From Argopecten irradians (taxonomy: Eukaryota > Mollusca > Bivalvia > Pectinida > Pectinidae): a DNA stretch of 64,000 nucleotides. The translations under genes and the position numbers were made by a program. Positions 35,101 through 44,833 of the stretch are shown here, one piece after another. Location: positions 31,237,528 through 31,301,527 of the forward strand of contig NC_091142.1 of assembly GCF_041381155.1 (NCBI RefSeq), written 5' to 3'. The notes below the pieces were generated by a model. That model was not told the DNA's origin and did no database searches. It saw nothing but the letters and a program-made list of their open reading frames with translations. Each line of letters begins with the position of its first letter. Within the stretch, counting starts at the first letter, position 1.

Positions 35101-38100
35101 ACAGAGCAGGAAGGAGGTAGGTGTTTCTATAGACTAAGCCTGGTCTTTATACTGATGTTCAGTATTGGACAGAGCAGGAAGGAGGTAGGTGTTTCTATAG
35201 AATGATCCTGGTCTTTATACTGATGTTCAGTATTGGACAGAGCAGGAAGGAGGTAGGTGTTTCTATAGACTAAGCCTGGTCTTTATACTGATGTTCAGTA
35301 TTGGACAGAGCAGGAAGGAGGTAGGTGTTTCTATAGAATTATCCTGGTCTTTATACTGATGTTCAGCATGGACAGAGCAGCTTTATACTGATGTTCAGTA
35401 TTGGACAGAGCAGAATTAGGTAGGTGTTTCTATAGAAGTGGGCTAGACAGAGATATTCATGTGGGTCATTGTAAAATAATTTATCATTATAGTTACATGA
35501 ACATGAGGACCTACCTAGTAGTCTTTGGTTCAGCAAGTGGCCATCTAGAATTTTGATGATCTTAATGGGGGAAAAAAATAGTAGAAGAAAGGGGAAGCAT
35601 TCATCTTCCATTTGACGGTTTAACATCAATATTTTCGTGCCGTTTGTCATGATAGGTAATGGCCTTACAATTAAGTGTTGATGTCACAATTTTTCATTAG
35701 AGTCTTGTTTGCAAACTATGAATCTGCAATAGCAGCAGATTCTCACAAAAATTTGCAGACAAAAGTTATTTCATACCCTGATGAAATTAAAAAGATTGTG
35801 ACATTAATGCTGATTATTAATTTTTAATTCAAAACGCCTTTTGCCGTCTTCCATCGTCCGTCCGTTCGTCCTTCCATCCGTCTGTCCGTTAACAATTCTT
35901 GTTACTGCTATTTCACAGAAAGTACCAAGAGATCTTTTTCAAATTTCATATGAAGGTTCCCTTAGGGCCCTAGGGGATTGATCCGTCAACAAGATGGCTG
36001 ACCGGCCGCCATCTTGCATTTTGATAGTTAAAGTTTGTTGCCACTATTTCGCAGAAAGTACTGAAGGGATCTTTCTCAAATTTCATATGTAGGTTCTCCT
36101 AGGGCCCTAGTTGTGCATATTGCATATTGGGACTGATTGGTGAACAAGATGGCCGACCGGCCGCCATCTTGCATTTTGATAGTTAAAGTTTGTTGCCACT
36201 ATTTCTTAGAAAGTACTGAAGGGATCTTTCTCAAATTTCATATGTAGGTTTCCATAGGACCCTAGTTGTGCATATTGCATTTTGGGACTGATTGGTGAAC
36301 AAGATGGCCGACCGGCCGCCATATTGGTTTTGATAGTTAAAGTTTGTTACCTTTATTTCTCAGAAAGTACTGAAGGGATCATTCTCAAATTTCATATGTA
36401 GGTTCTCCTACGGTCCTAGTTGTGCATATTGCATTTTGTGACCGATTGGTCAACAAGATGGCCGCCAGGCAGCCATCTTGGATTTTGATTCTTAAAGTCT
36501 TTTATAGCTATTTCTCAGAAAGCACTGAATGGATCTGTCTCAAATTTCAGATGTAGGTTCCCCTAGGGCGCAAGTTGTGCATATTGTGTTTTGTGACCGA
36601 TTGGTCAACAAGATGGCCGCTAGACAGCCATCTTGGATTTTGATAGTTAAAGTTTGTTATCGCTATTTCTCAAAAAGTACTGAGTGAAGTATCTGTCTCA
36701 AATTTCATGTGTAGGTTCCCCTAGGGCCCTAGTTGTGCATAATACCTTTTTGGACTGATCGGTCAACAAGATGGCCAACCGGCCGCCATCTTGGATTTCA
36801 AAGTTGAAGTTTGTTACCACTATTTAGTACTTAAGCGATCTGTCTGAAATTTTATGTGTGGTATGTTTGAAAAAGTTTGAAAAGCAGGGAAAAGGTCCCT
36901 CGTTCCATTGTCAAACGCAGATCATTCTTTGGTGGGTGCCAAGAACCCTCTGGTTTAGACTACTTGATAAAAGGAAAATATGTTTAAATATACGAAATGT
37001 TATCTATTGTGTTTTGTGTTTACAGATTTTGATGAACAGACGACAGACGATTTAGACGTGGATATGAGTATATATTATGAAGAGGGAGTCGGTGATAAAG
37101 ATGCACGGGATTATGTCACAATGCGACAAGAGACACGGCGACGTGATGGTGTTGAAGACACAGACAGGTTTAGTGCAGGCATTGCCAAGAAAAGACATTC
37201 CAATTCTAAATATAGTATCAAGGCACCAAAAATTGGAAAGTTTGAGCGACACACTAAAGGATTTGGACGGAAAATTCTAACAAAACAAGGTTGGAGTGAA
37301 GGTCAAGGCCTCGGATCAACTGTAATCGGGATCGCTGAGGCTCTTGAATCAGAAGGTCAAGGACCTAAAGACAAAGCAGGATTTGGGTAAGAATTTTTAG
37401 AAAAAATATAACTTTATACAAAACAATATGTTGTAAATGCTGCCATTTTTTTCCAAAGAGCAGTATCTTGGTATACATATTATAATACCTAGATCAAAGA
37501 ATTTAATTAGCATTATCAACAATTCTATTCAAATGTTTGATTCAAATGACATATATATAAAACTTAATTATTTTTATGCATTCTAGGACAGTTTCTATAC
37601 TATCTTTAAGAATTTGTGTTTTTGTAATATTTGATGCATGGACCGGTCCACTGACAATTTCAGTCATTTAGAGCAAAAAATCACCACTTATATATAAGAT
37701 TTACAAAACTCACCACTTTTATAAGAGTCTGTCCCATCAGACATACATATATACTTAGTGTTTTCTGCTCCCGGTTTCATTCTTTGAGTTTGCCATGTTT
37801 ATTGATGCCATATAATGCAAGGTCATATAATCACTGTAATCTCATAAAAAGGCCTTCCTACCCAGACGCTTGTGCTATTACCCTTAACAGGCCTATCTGT
37901 GACAGGATGATATGAGAGAATATGTTATCAAAGTAAAAAAAAATGTTTCAAGTTAATATTATTGAATTGAACATCGTCAGTTTAAATAAACAAAGGAGGT
38001 AACTTCTTACATTTTCGTTAAATTCTGTTAACAGATACAGAGGAGAGAAATTGTTGAAAACGAAGGATTTGAAGCATAAAAAGCCACAAACTGAGAGACT

Positions 38101-38233
38101 GATTACAACAAAGTATGACGATCCGGCGGAAACAGACCCTGTGGAGCCATTGCTTAGGAGAAATAATCACTATCATATTTCACACCGTCACAGCCATCAA
38201 GTCGCCTTCACTGCAGCACAGTGTCCAGAGTGA
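25338..38233 (+). CDS. GPATCH3: GPATCH3 (G-patch domain-containing protein 3), five exons, complete
   Basis: Exons: 25338-25692, 28679-29226, 30246-30420, 37026-37386, 38035-38233. All junctions are GT/AG with consistent phase, giving 545 residues (human 525). Similarity to vertebrate GPATCH3 is clear throughout: LRNYFSQF near residue 27, PDIMPNGNVGTP and CRLPP in exon 2, EEWERHEA and FEEEIELKWEKGGSGLVFYT in exon 3, FERHTKGFGRKI...QGWSEGQGLG (G-patch, about residues 433-485) in exon 4, and PVEPLLRR near the C-terminus. G-patch proteins are nuclear and usually activate DEAH-box helicases. Mammalian GPATCH3 is reported to dampen RIG-I/MAVS signalling. Exon 3 ends EQEG|D across the donor that has been amplified into the 5-kb array starting at 30421. 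The 6.6-kb intron 3 is mostly that array. Confidence 0.96.
25785..26295. mobile_element. Three tRNA-derived SINE copies and an (AT)n tract in GPATCH3 intron 1
   Basis: Minus-strand heads at 25788-25850 (CACCTGAGCTAAAGGGAAAT seen on plus) and 25985-26095 (after GTGTAACAGGAGAGGAG); a plus-strand copy at 26196-26292 with TAGCTCAGTCGGTAGAGC and GCGGGTTCAAGCCC and a CCTGTTACAC tail. 26129-26161 is (AT)n. Fragments of a second SINE type follow at 26340-26440 and 26540-26575. Confidence 0.55.
27349..28322 (-). mobile_element. Pearl-like element in GPATCH3 intron 1
   Basis: The left end holds the terminal hairpin (AGGTCACCTGAGAC / GTCTCAAGTGACCT) and a GTCCGTCGTCCTGCGTCG tract. The right end reads GGCCCATGGGCCTCTTGTTT, the reverse complement of the ACAAGAGGCC start seen in the other copies. 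Internal units of ~300 bp repeat GACCCTGGGGTCTCA and ACTATAGTTTATATAGGGAA. No real gene. Confidence 0.6.
29415..29915. mobile_element. MITE-like dispersed repeat, copy in GPATCH3 intron 2
   Basis: Shares blocks with 56500-56670 (GGCGACATG...TATTGCC...CAGTATTACAC, GTAGGTATGAG) and contains an inverted pair (TATTCTACCCGAGGGT / CCCGAGGGTAGAATAT). No coding function. Confidence 0.5.
30382..35450 (+). repeat. 68-bp minisatellite (~74 copies) of the GPATCH3 exon-3/intron-3 junction
   Basis: Each unit contains TTTATACTGATGTTCAGTAT, then TGGACAGAGCAGGAAGGAG|GTAGGTGTTTC and TATAGAATTATCCTGGTC (or TATAGACTAAGCCTGGTC). The first ~39 nt are a copy of the end of GPATCH3 exon 3: the codons still read YTDVQYWTEQEG beside YTDAQYWKEQEG in the true exon. 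The donor GGAG|GTAGGT is kept in almost every unit. Two main tail variants (AATTATCC and ACTAAGCC) are interspersed. A few patches (near 31060, 34920, 35370) have many small indels. Reading frames inside the array are by-products of the repeat. Confidence 0.97.
35655..35830. mobile_element. MITE-like dispersed repeat fragment
   Basis: Contains TTGATGTCACAATTTTTCAT, GTTTGCAAACT, CTCACAAAAATTTGC and a CCTGATGAAATTAAAAA block, all also found at 55860-55980 and 62220-62345. It lies just after the GPATCH3 array. Confidence 0.45.
35835..36860 (+). mobile_element. Pearl-like tandem element, ~175-bp units x6, in GPATCH3 intron 3
   Basis: Starts with a TCCGTCCGTTCGTCC tract, then about six units of ~165-180 bp each with CAGAAAGTACTGAAGGGATC, CTCAAATTTCATATGTAGGT, CTAGTTGTGCATATTGC and CAAGATGGCCGACCGGCCGC. 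The CCGGCCGCCATCTTG stretch can self-pair. It has the core-repeat architecture of the other pearl-like elements; no terminal hairpin was found, so it is probably truncated. Confidence 0.5.
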
Positions 38234-38392
38234 GGCAGTGTACAAACTGACGTCATTAAATCAACACAGGCTCTTTGGATGAACACAGAAAAATAATTTT
38301 CGATTTGTAGATATCATCTTTTTTTGAGTAAAATTAACAAGTTTACTTTGAAAAATAGAAACAATGACATATTTGCAGAAGGAAAAGGAACC

Positions 38393-38398
38393 AATAAA
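38393..38398 (+). terminator. GPATCH3 polyadenylation signal
   Basis: AATAAA 160 nt after the GPATCH3 stop codon. Confidence 0.55.
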
Positions 38399-39116
38399 CT
38401 ATATTACCTGATATGAGTCTCCATAAAATTTACTGACTCGGGACATTAATTTGATATTAATGTTGTATCACTATACCATATTCGCTGTAATTAGCACTAC
38501 TCCCCCAATAAATACCCCTCTCCTTTTGTTAAAGAAGAGTTAAACATTCCCTATCCATGAATTTTAACAATTTTTGATACAACATGTAGCGCTTGTATTA
38601 TAGCTATCTGGTATACTATATGTGTAGGACTTGTCCTACAATGACATCTAGTGGTGACCTCAATCTTGAACCATTTTATTCATAAACTTTCATTCATAAA
38701 TTCCCTATTCATCAAATAAAATTCCTTTGGACCAATCAGAGGGTGGCCTTTCAATTAATGCATTACCTGTAAAGCAGTCATAGGAAGACTGCCTTCTGAT
38801 TGGTAGAATACACACTGTGTATAGAATATACAGACTATGTATAATACACAGCCTTATACCAGTACTCCCTGACTGTTGTCTGTGTATACACATAATCTAT
38901 GCATACTGGTGACTCCTCTGTTTACTTACATAATCTCTGTTAATGATAATTCCAATTGGACTTAATATCTAAGGCTTAATCAGAAGTTCTTTCTGTGTAC
39001 ATAAAATAATGTTTTAAAATAATTGTTGAAAACAGATTTGAGGTAAATTTTGGCAATATAATTTATAACGCTGCCCTCATGTGTGCATGGTTTTACCTAA
39101 ATAAGTGTATGTGAAA
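38399..39116. other. Intergenic, no gene seen
   Basis: AT-rich spacer between the GPATCH3 3' end and the duplicated block at 39117. No coding, RNA or clear mobile-element signal was recognised. Confidence 0.5.
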
Positions 39117-39985
39117 CACACTACTTACAAGACGTCAAATTCACAATCTGTGAACTTGCCATATAAATTCCCTTCAGAAAGACCTTCATATGTATTATGT
39201 AAAAAAATAATACCTCGATGAGAACTTGATATTTTATGTGGTTCAGTTTTATTGCCTTGTAGGTAAGTGATATCAAACAAGTAAGATAAAATGCAAACAA
39301 ATGTTTAATAATGGTTTGCATACTGTAATCATTACTTTGCTCCATTAGCAGTAATAGGCACCAATTGTAGCTCTAAAGATGACACCATTATCTGTCTAAA
39401 AGTCTTTTGAGCTACAATATCAAAGCACAACCCTGATCATGTGTTATGATAGAACGAATATACGTACTCGGCGGGGTACGAATTGGTCCCTATGTGTCGT
39501 AGTGGAGAACTGCCTCCGTAATCACTTGGCACAGTTTTCTATACTTTTTTGTAGGTTTCCAATTATTTTATGCGTATACATGCATTTACATATTATTTTT
39601 GTCAAAAATAAACGTAACTACTATTTTTAACATCTACCGTACCGCTCACACGACGTCAAATTCACAATATCTGGACTTGCCCTATAAATTCACTTCAGAA
39701 ACACCTTCATATGTGTTATGTAAAAAAAATAATGCCTCAATGAGTATTTGATAATTTATGTTGTTCAGTTTCATTGCCTAGTAGGTAAGCGATATCGAAC
39801 AAGTAAGATAAAATGCAAACAAACGTTTTGTAATAGTTTGCATAATCATTACTTTGCTCCATTAGCAGTAATAGGCACCAATAGTAGCTCTAAAGATGAC
39901 ACCATTATCAGTCTAAAAATCTTTTGAGCTACAATATCAAAGCACAACCCTGATCATGTGTTATGATAATTATGATCACTTTAGT
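39117..39985. repeat. Older duplicated block (two ~320-bp copies)
   Basis: 39117-39450 and 39650-39970 share long stretches (GACGTCAAATTCACAAT, CACCAAT-GTAGCTCTAAAGA, ATCAAAGCACAACCCTGATC). The spacer 39450-39560 resembles 41157-41300 and 43285-43420 (TACGTA-CCGGC...GGGTACGAATTGGTCC), so this region is a diverged earlier product of the same duplication history as the 2.1-kb tandem copies. Confidence 0.7.
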
Positions 39986-41577
39986 GACGGGTCCAAAGGT
40001 TCCTTGTTTATTATCATGATCACCATAGTAACACTTATTAACTCATAACAGAAAACAATACTTTGATAATAGTGTATTTATTACAATACAGATATCAACA
40101 AGATCCTAACTTGACAATTCGTAGTTCCTTGTGCATACATCTACCTTTGTCGAACTCACACCTGCAATAAGAACATACAGTTAAGTATTTTATGAGAAAA
40201 AAACGTGTATTTGCACTTATTTTTCCGTTTTCCAACCTTAGCATATTTCATAAAGTTTACCTGAACCAAATGACCAGTGAGCTGATATATCTGAGGCCTG
40301 CAGGGAGGAGCCAAAAATAGTGTTATCATGATGTTCTAAATTGATTTCAACCAAAGGCCACTCAGTGATAAGCAAAATATTTTGTATGAAGATACCTTAG
40401 GGTCAGCTGTATATTGTATGCTGCTAAAGAGTCAAAATTCACATTTTCACTGTTTAAGTTCTAATTGATTAAATATTAGAATAGAGACAATATTTTTTGC
40501 AGTTTTTGCCTTCAAATCATGAGTTTGTCAAGTTCAATTCAGAAAAATTCAGATGTAGGTCACAGTGACCTAGTTAAGTACAACATTTGTTCTATTTTAC
40601 CATTAAAACTTTATAAATATTTTTGCTGAAAACTAAGATTTTTCAATAATGAAAAGAATGGGATGACTGGTTTGCCCTTTGGAAGTATAATGTAATATGG
40701 CAGGTGTGTTTTTTCTGTGTCTTTGACAGCATGTTTAAGATAAATAGCACTACAGGAAATGGCAACAGTTCCACTAATGCATATATTACAACATCAACAA
40801 ACTACAGTCCCTCACGCACAAGTGGGACACTCTAGAATATGTATCTCTATTAATTCCAGTCATTTTACTAGTGGGACACGTTTGCCTGAAAATGAGGGTG
40901 GCTATTTTCACGAGGACCCGCTGTCATTTAAAGCCAGCTGACTCATTTAGTGCTGTAGGCTCATAAGATGCTGGAAACGATAATATCACGAGAAAAAATG
41001 ACAAAAAAAAAAAAAAAAAAAAAAATCGTCACAAAAATAATAAAGCTTACCGTGATACATCATGAAAAGTTGTGTTTATAATACGTTTCAATTGCGATAA
41101 GAAATCCCCGTCTTTGTCTTTTCAAGAAGAAAAAATGTCTTGGGTGATATAGTTTAGAACGATTATACGTACCCGGCCTACTATACCTTTCGGCCGGGTA
41201 CGAATTGGTCCATATATGTATATGTGTCCTAGTGGAGGACTGCCTCAGAAAATCATTGGGCACAATTTTCTGTACGTTTTTGTAGGTTTCTAAAGACGAC
41301 ACCATTTTCTGTCTAAAAGTCTTTTGAATTACAAATAATTGAATTGTAAATAACTGGTCGGTTTAACATTCAATAAACGGCAGATACATATATACATGTA
41401 TATCAGTATAACTGCTACATTTTATTACACTTAAAAACATCCCCAATACACACCTGTTTAAAGTCTTTATGGACCCTAAAGATTTCAACGAATAGCTACA
41501 GGCGAGCCTTTAAAGATGTTCAGCTTATTAGTTTTGTCTTTGGCAGATGAATGAAACCAACCTCCTTGTAGTTAAAC

Positions 41578-41785
41578 TACTGTATAATTGGTTATTTTCG
41601 CGGGGATGTTTCGCGGAATATTGCCATGGTCGCGAAGTTTTGACCCATAAAATCATTTATTATTGGTCGAATTTTATATATGTCTGAAGTCAAATCGCGA
41701 AATTTGATTCGTTAAAATTTGATTTTCTATCTTTCGACCAAATCGTGAAAAAAATCACCCACGGAAATAACCGCTGCATACAACA
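41578..41785. mobile_element. MITE with inverted ends (duplicated at 43702-43908)
   Basis: The left end TTGGTTATTTTCGCGGGG is inverted relative to the right end CCCACGGAAATAACC. The inside has paired TCGCGAA/AATTTCGCG motifs. It was carried along in the 2.1-kb duplication, so the second copy is not an independent insertion. Confidence 0.6.
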
Positions 41786-41928
41786 TGTAACGGTATACGT
41801 GTACAGCTATAAACCCAGTTTTGTTATATATTCAACATTGTGCGATTTATTTTACTTCCACATTTTTAATGCTATTTAAAAAAAGGAGTTAATTTTCAAA
41901 AGTTCCAAAGTTTATTTCCTGTAATTAA

Positions 41929-42707
41929 TCATTCATTTTCGAATTTCCGTAAGACCTCTATCCGCAATGTGGCCGGATTGAACTCATGCTCTTCTGTTTG
42001 CATTTGTGTCGAGTCCTCGTAACACCTGAGAGCCCTGCGTATGTCCCAGATAGCTGTGTAACAGATCCCCAGGAGGTTGTGTACTATCCAGTATTTATGA
42101 CCCCCTTGAAAGGGATCATCCTTCAGGACTATCAGATTCCGTAACGCTGTAGCACGCCCTGGTATGTCTCCTAACTCATGGCAACACAAGAAGGACAAAA
42201 ACACAGCGTACGGTAGCGGAGGAATGTCCAGTCTTTTGAACTGCACAGATATCTCTGGTTGAAGTTCGGGAAGACAGAAGTTGTTTTGTCCATATTCAAA
42301 GGAAATATATGAAGTGAACAAATTCTGCAGCTTGTTGATTGGAGTGCCGCCTGGGAAACCGTATACTTGAGCGTACATGACTCTCTGTTCTGATGTCATC
42401 GAGTTTGTATCGTGAAGGAAGTATGCTGCCAGTCTCATCGTCTGTCTGGAGATCTCCAGGGATTTGGTAAAATTCCCAACCCTGAAGTAGAACGTCGCCA
42501 AATACAGCAGTTCCGTCCCCACTGACGCCCGGGGGATTATAAAGCGTTTCGACCTCTTTAGGTTCTGGTACCTATTCTTGTTGCCTGTAGCGGCTGTGTG
42601 ATCGTGGAACACCTGATCTATTGCCCAATTGTACAAGAGATGTACGCCGTAATAATACGTTAGAATCTCCTCGTATTCCGATTCAGATTTTGATAATAAG
42701 TTGAACA
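41929..42707 (-). pseudogene. Truncated tandem copy of the cGAS-like receptor (C-terminal ~260 residues only)
   Basis: Encodes the C-terminal part of the receptor at 44055 with almost no change (for example Pro for Ser in GGTPINK, Lys for Arg before SLEIS) and the same stop. It lacks the nucleotidyltransferase core and begins at the duplication breakpoint, where the frame runs on into unrelated intergenic DNA. No promoter or start is apparent, so it is probably a dead fragment. The intact frame and near-identity show the duplication is recent. Confidence 0.88.
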
Positions 42708-44833
42708 ACCTAGTTAAGTACAACATTTGTTCTATTTTACCATTAAAACTTTATAAAATGCTGAAAACTAAGATTTTTCAAAATGAAAAGAATGGGATGA
42801 CTGGTTTGCCCTTTGGAAGTATAATGTAATATGGCAGGTGTGTTTTTTTCTGTGTCTTTGACAGCATGTTTAAGATAAATAGCACTACAGGAAATGGCAA
42901 CAGTTCCACTAATGCATATATTACAACATCAACAAACTACAGTCCCTCACGCACAAGTGGGACACTCTAGAATATGTATCTCTATTAATTCCAGTCATTT
43001 TACTAGTGGGACACGTTTGCCTGAAAATGAGGGTGGCTATTTTCACGAGACCCGGCTGTCATTTAAAGCAAGCTGACTCATTTAGTGCTGTAGGCTCATA
43101 AGATGCTGGAAACGATAATATCACGAAAAAAAAAGAAAAAAAAAAAAAAAAAAAATCGTCACAAAAATAATAAAGCTTACCGTGGTACATGAAAAGTTGT
43201 GTTTATAATACGTTTCAACTGAGATAAGAAATCCCCGTCTTTGTCTTTTCAAGAAGAAAAAAATGTCTTGGGTGATATAGTTTAGAACGATTATACGTAC
43301 CCGGCCTACTATACCTTTCGGCCGGGTACGAATTGGTCCATATATGTGTCCTAGTGGAGGACTGCCTCAGAAAATCATTGGGCACAATTTTCTATACGTT
43401 TTTGTAGGTTTCTAAAGACGACACCATTTTCTGCCTAAAAGTCTTTTGAATTACAAATAATTGAATTGTAAATAACTGGTCGGTTTAACATTCAATAAAC
43501 GGCAGATACATATATACATGTATATCAGTATAACTGCTACATTTTATTACACTTAAAAACATCCCCAATACAAACATGTTTAAAGTGTTTATGGACCGCT
43601 AAAGATTTCAACGAATAGCTACAGGCGAGCCTTTAAAGATGTTCAGCTTATTAGTTTTGTCTTTGGCAGATGAATGAAACCAACCTCCTTGTAGTTAAAC
43701 TACTGTATAATTGGTTATTTTCGCGGGGATGTTTCGCGGAATATTGCCATGGTCGCGAAATTTTGACCCATAAAATCATTTATTATTGGTCGAATTTAAT
43801 ATATGTCTGAAGCCAAATCGCGAAATTTGATTCGTTAAAATTTGATTTTCTATCTTTCGACCAAATCGTGAAAAAAAATCACCCACGGAAATAACCGCTG
43901 CATACAACATGTAACGGTATACGTGTACAGCTATAAACCCAGTTTTGTTATATATTCTACATTGTTGCGATTTATTTTACTTCCACATTTTTAATGCTAT
44001 TTAAAAAAAAAGAGTTAATTTTCAAAAGTTCCAAAGTTTATTTCCTGTAATTAATCATTCATTTTCGAATTTCCGTAAGACCTCTATCCGCAATGTGGCC
44101 GGATTGAACTCATGCTCTTCTGTTTGCATTTGTGTCGAGTCCTCGTAACACCTGAGAGCCCTGCGTATGTCCCAGATAGCTGTGTAACAGATCCCCAGGA
44201 GGTTGTGTACTATCCAGTATTTATGACCCCCTTGAAAGGGATCATCCTTCAGGACTATCAGATTCCGTAACGCTGTAGCACGCCCTGGTATGTCTCCTAA
44301 CTCATGGCAACACAAGAAGGACAAAAACACAGCGTACGGTAGCGGAGGAATGTCCAGTCTTTTGAACTGCACAGATATCTCTGGTTGAAGTTCGGGAAGA
44401 CAGAAGTTGTTTTGTCCATATTCAAAGGAAATATATGAAGTGAACAAATTCTGCAGCTTGTTGATTGAAGTGCCGCCTGGGAAACCGTATACTTGAGCGT
44501 ACATGACTCTCTGTTCTGATGTCATCGAGTTTGTATCGTGAAGGAAGTATGCTGCCAGTCTCATCGTCTGTCTGGAGATCTCCAGGGATCTAGTAAAATT
44601 CCCAACCCTGAAGTAGAACGTCGCCAAATACAGCAGTTCCGTCCCCACTGACGCCCGGGGGATTATAAAGCGTTTCGACCTCTTTAGGTTCTGGTACCTA
44701 TTCTTGTTGCCTGTAGCGGCTGTGTGGTCGTGGAACACCTGATCTATTGCCCAATTGTACAAGAGATGTACGCCGTAATAATACGTTAGAATCTCCTCGT
44801 ATTCCGATTCAGATTTTGATAATAAGTTGAACA
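42708..44833. repeat. 2.1-kb tandem duplication, unit 2
   Basis: Near-identical to unit 1 (small indels in A-tracts, a few substitutions). It continues uninterrupted into the intact receptor gene at 44834, so unit 2 is the original context and unit 1 the extra copy, or the reverse unequal exchange. Confidence 0.95.
44037..44042 (-). terminator. Putative polyadenylation signal of the receptor gene
   Basis: AATAAA on the minus strand, 12 nt after the stop, unusually close. The truncated copy has the same motif at the matching place. Confidence 0.35.

Larger units (their letters stand above)
40568..42707. repeat. 2.1-kb tandem duplication, unit 1
   Basis: From ACCTAGTTAAGTACAAC to AAGTTGAACA, this matches 42708-44833 over its whole length with few differences. 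Breakpoints: the unit ends inside the receptor gene's coding sequence and is joined directly to the start of unit 2. It contains the 3' part of the receptor plus ~1.36 kb of downstream DNA, including an A-tract (41004-41025) and a MITE. Confidence 0.95.

Noticed and set aside
40759-43076. Two identical 60-codon plus-strand frames (MATVPLMHILQHQQ...)
   Set aside because: They are identical only because they lie in the 2.1-kb duplication; no splice signals or homology.
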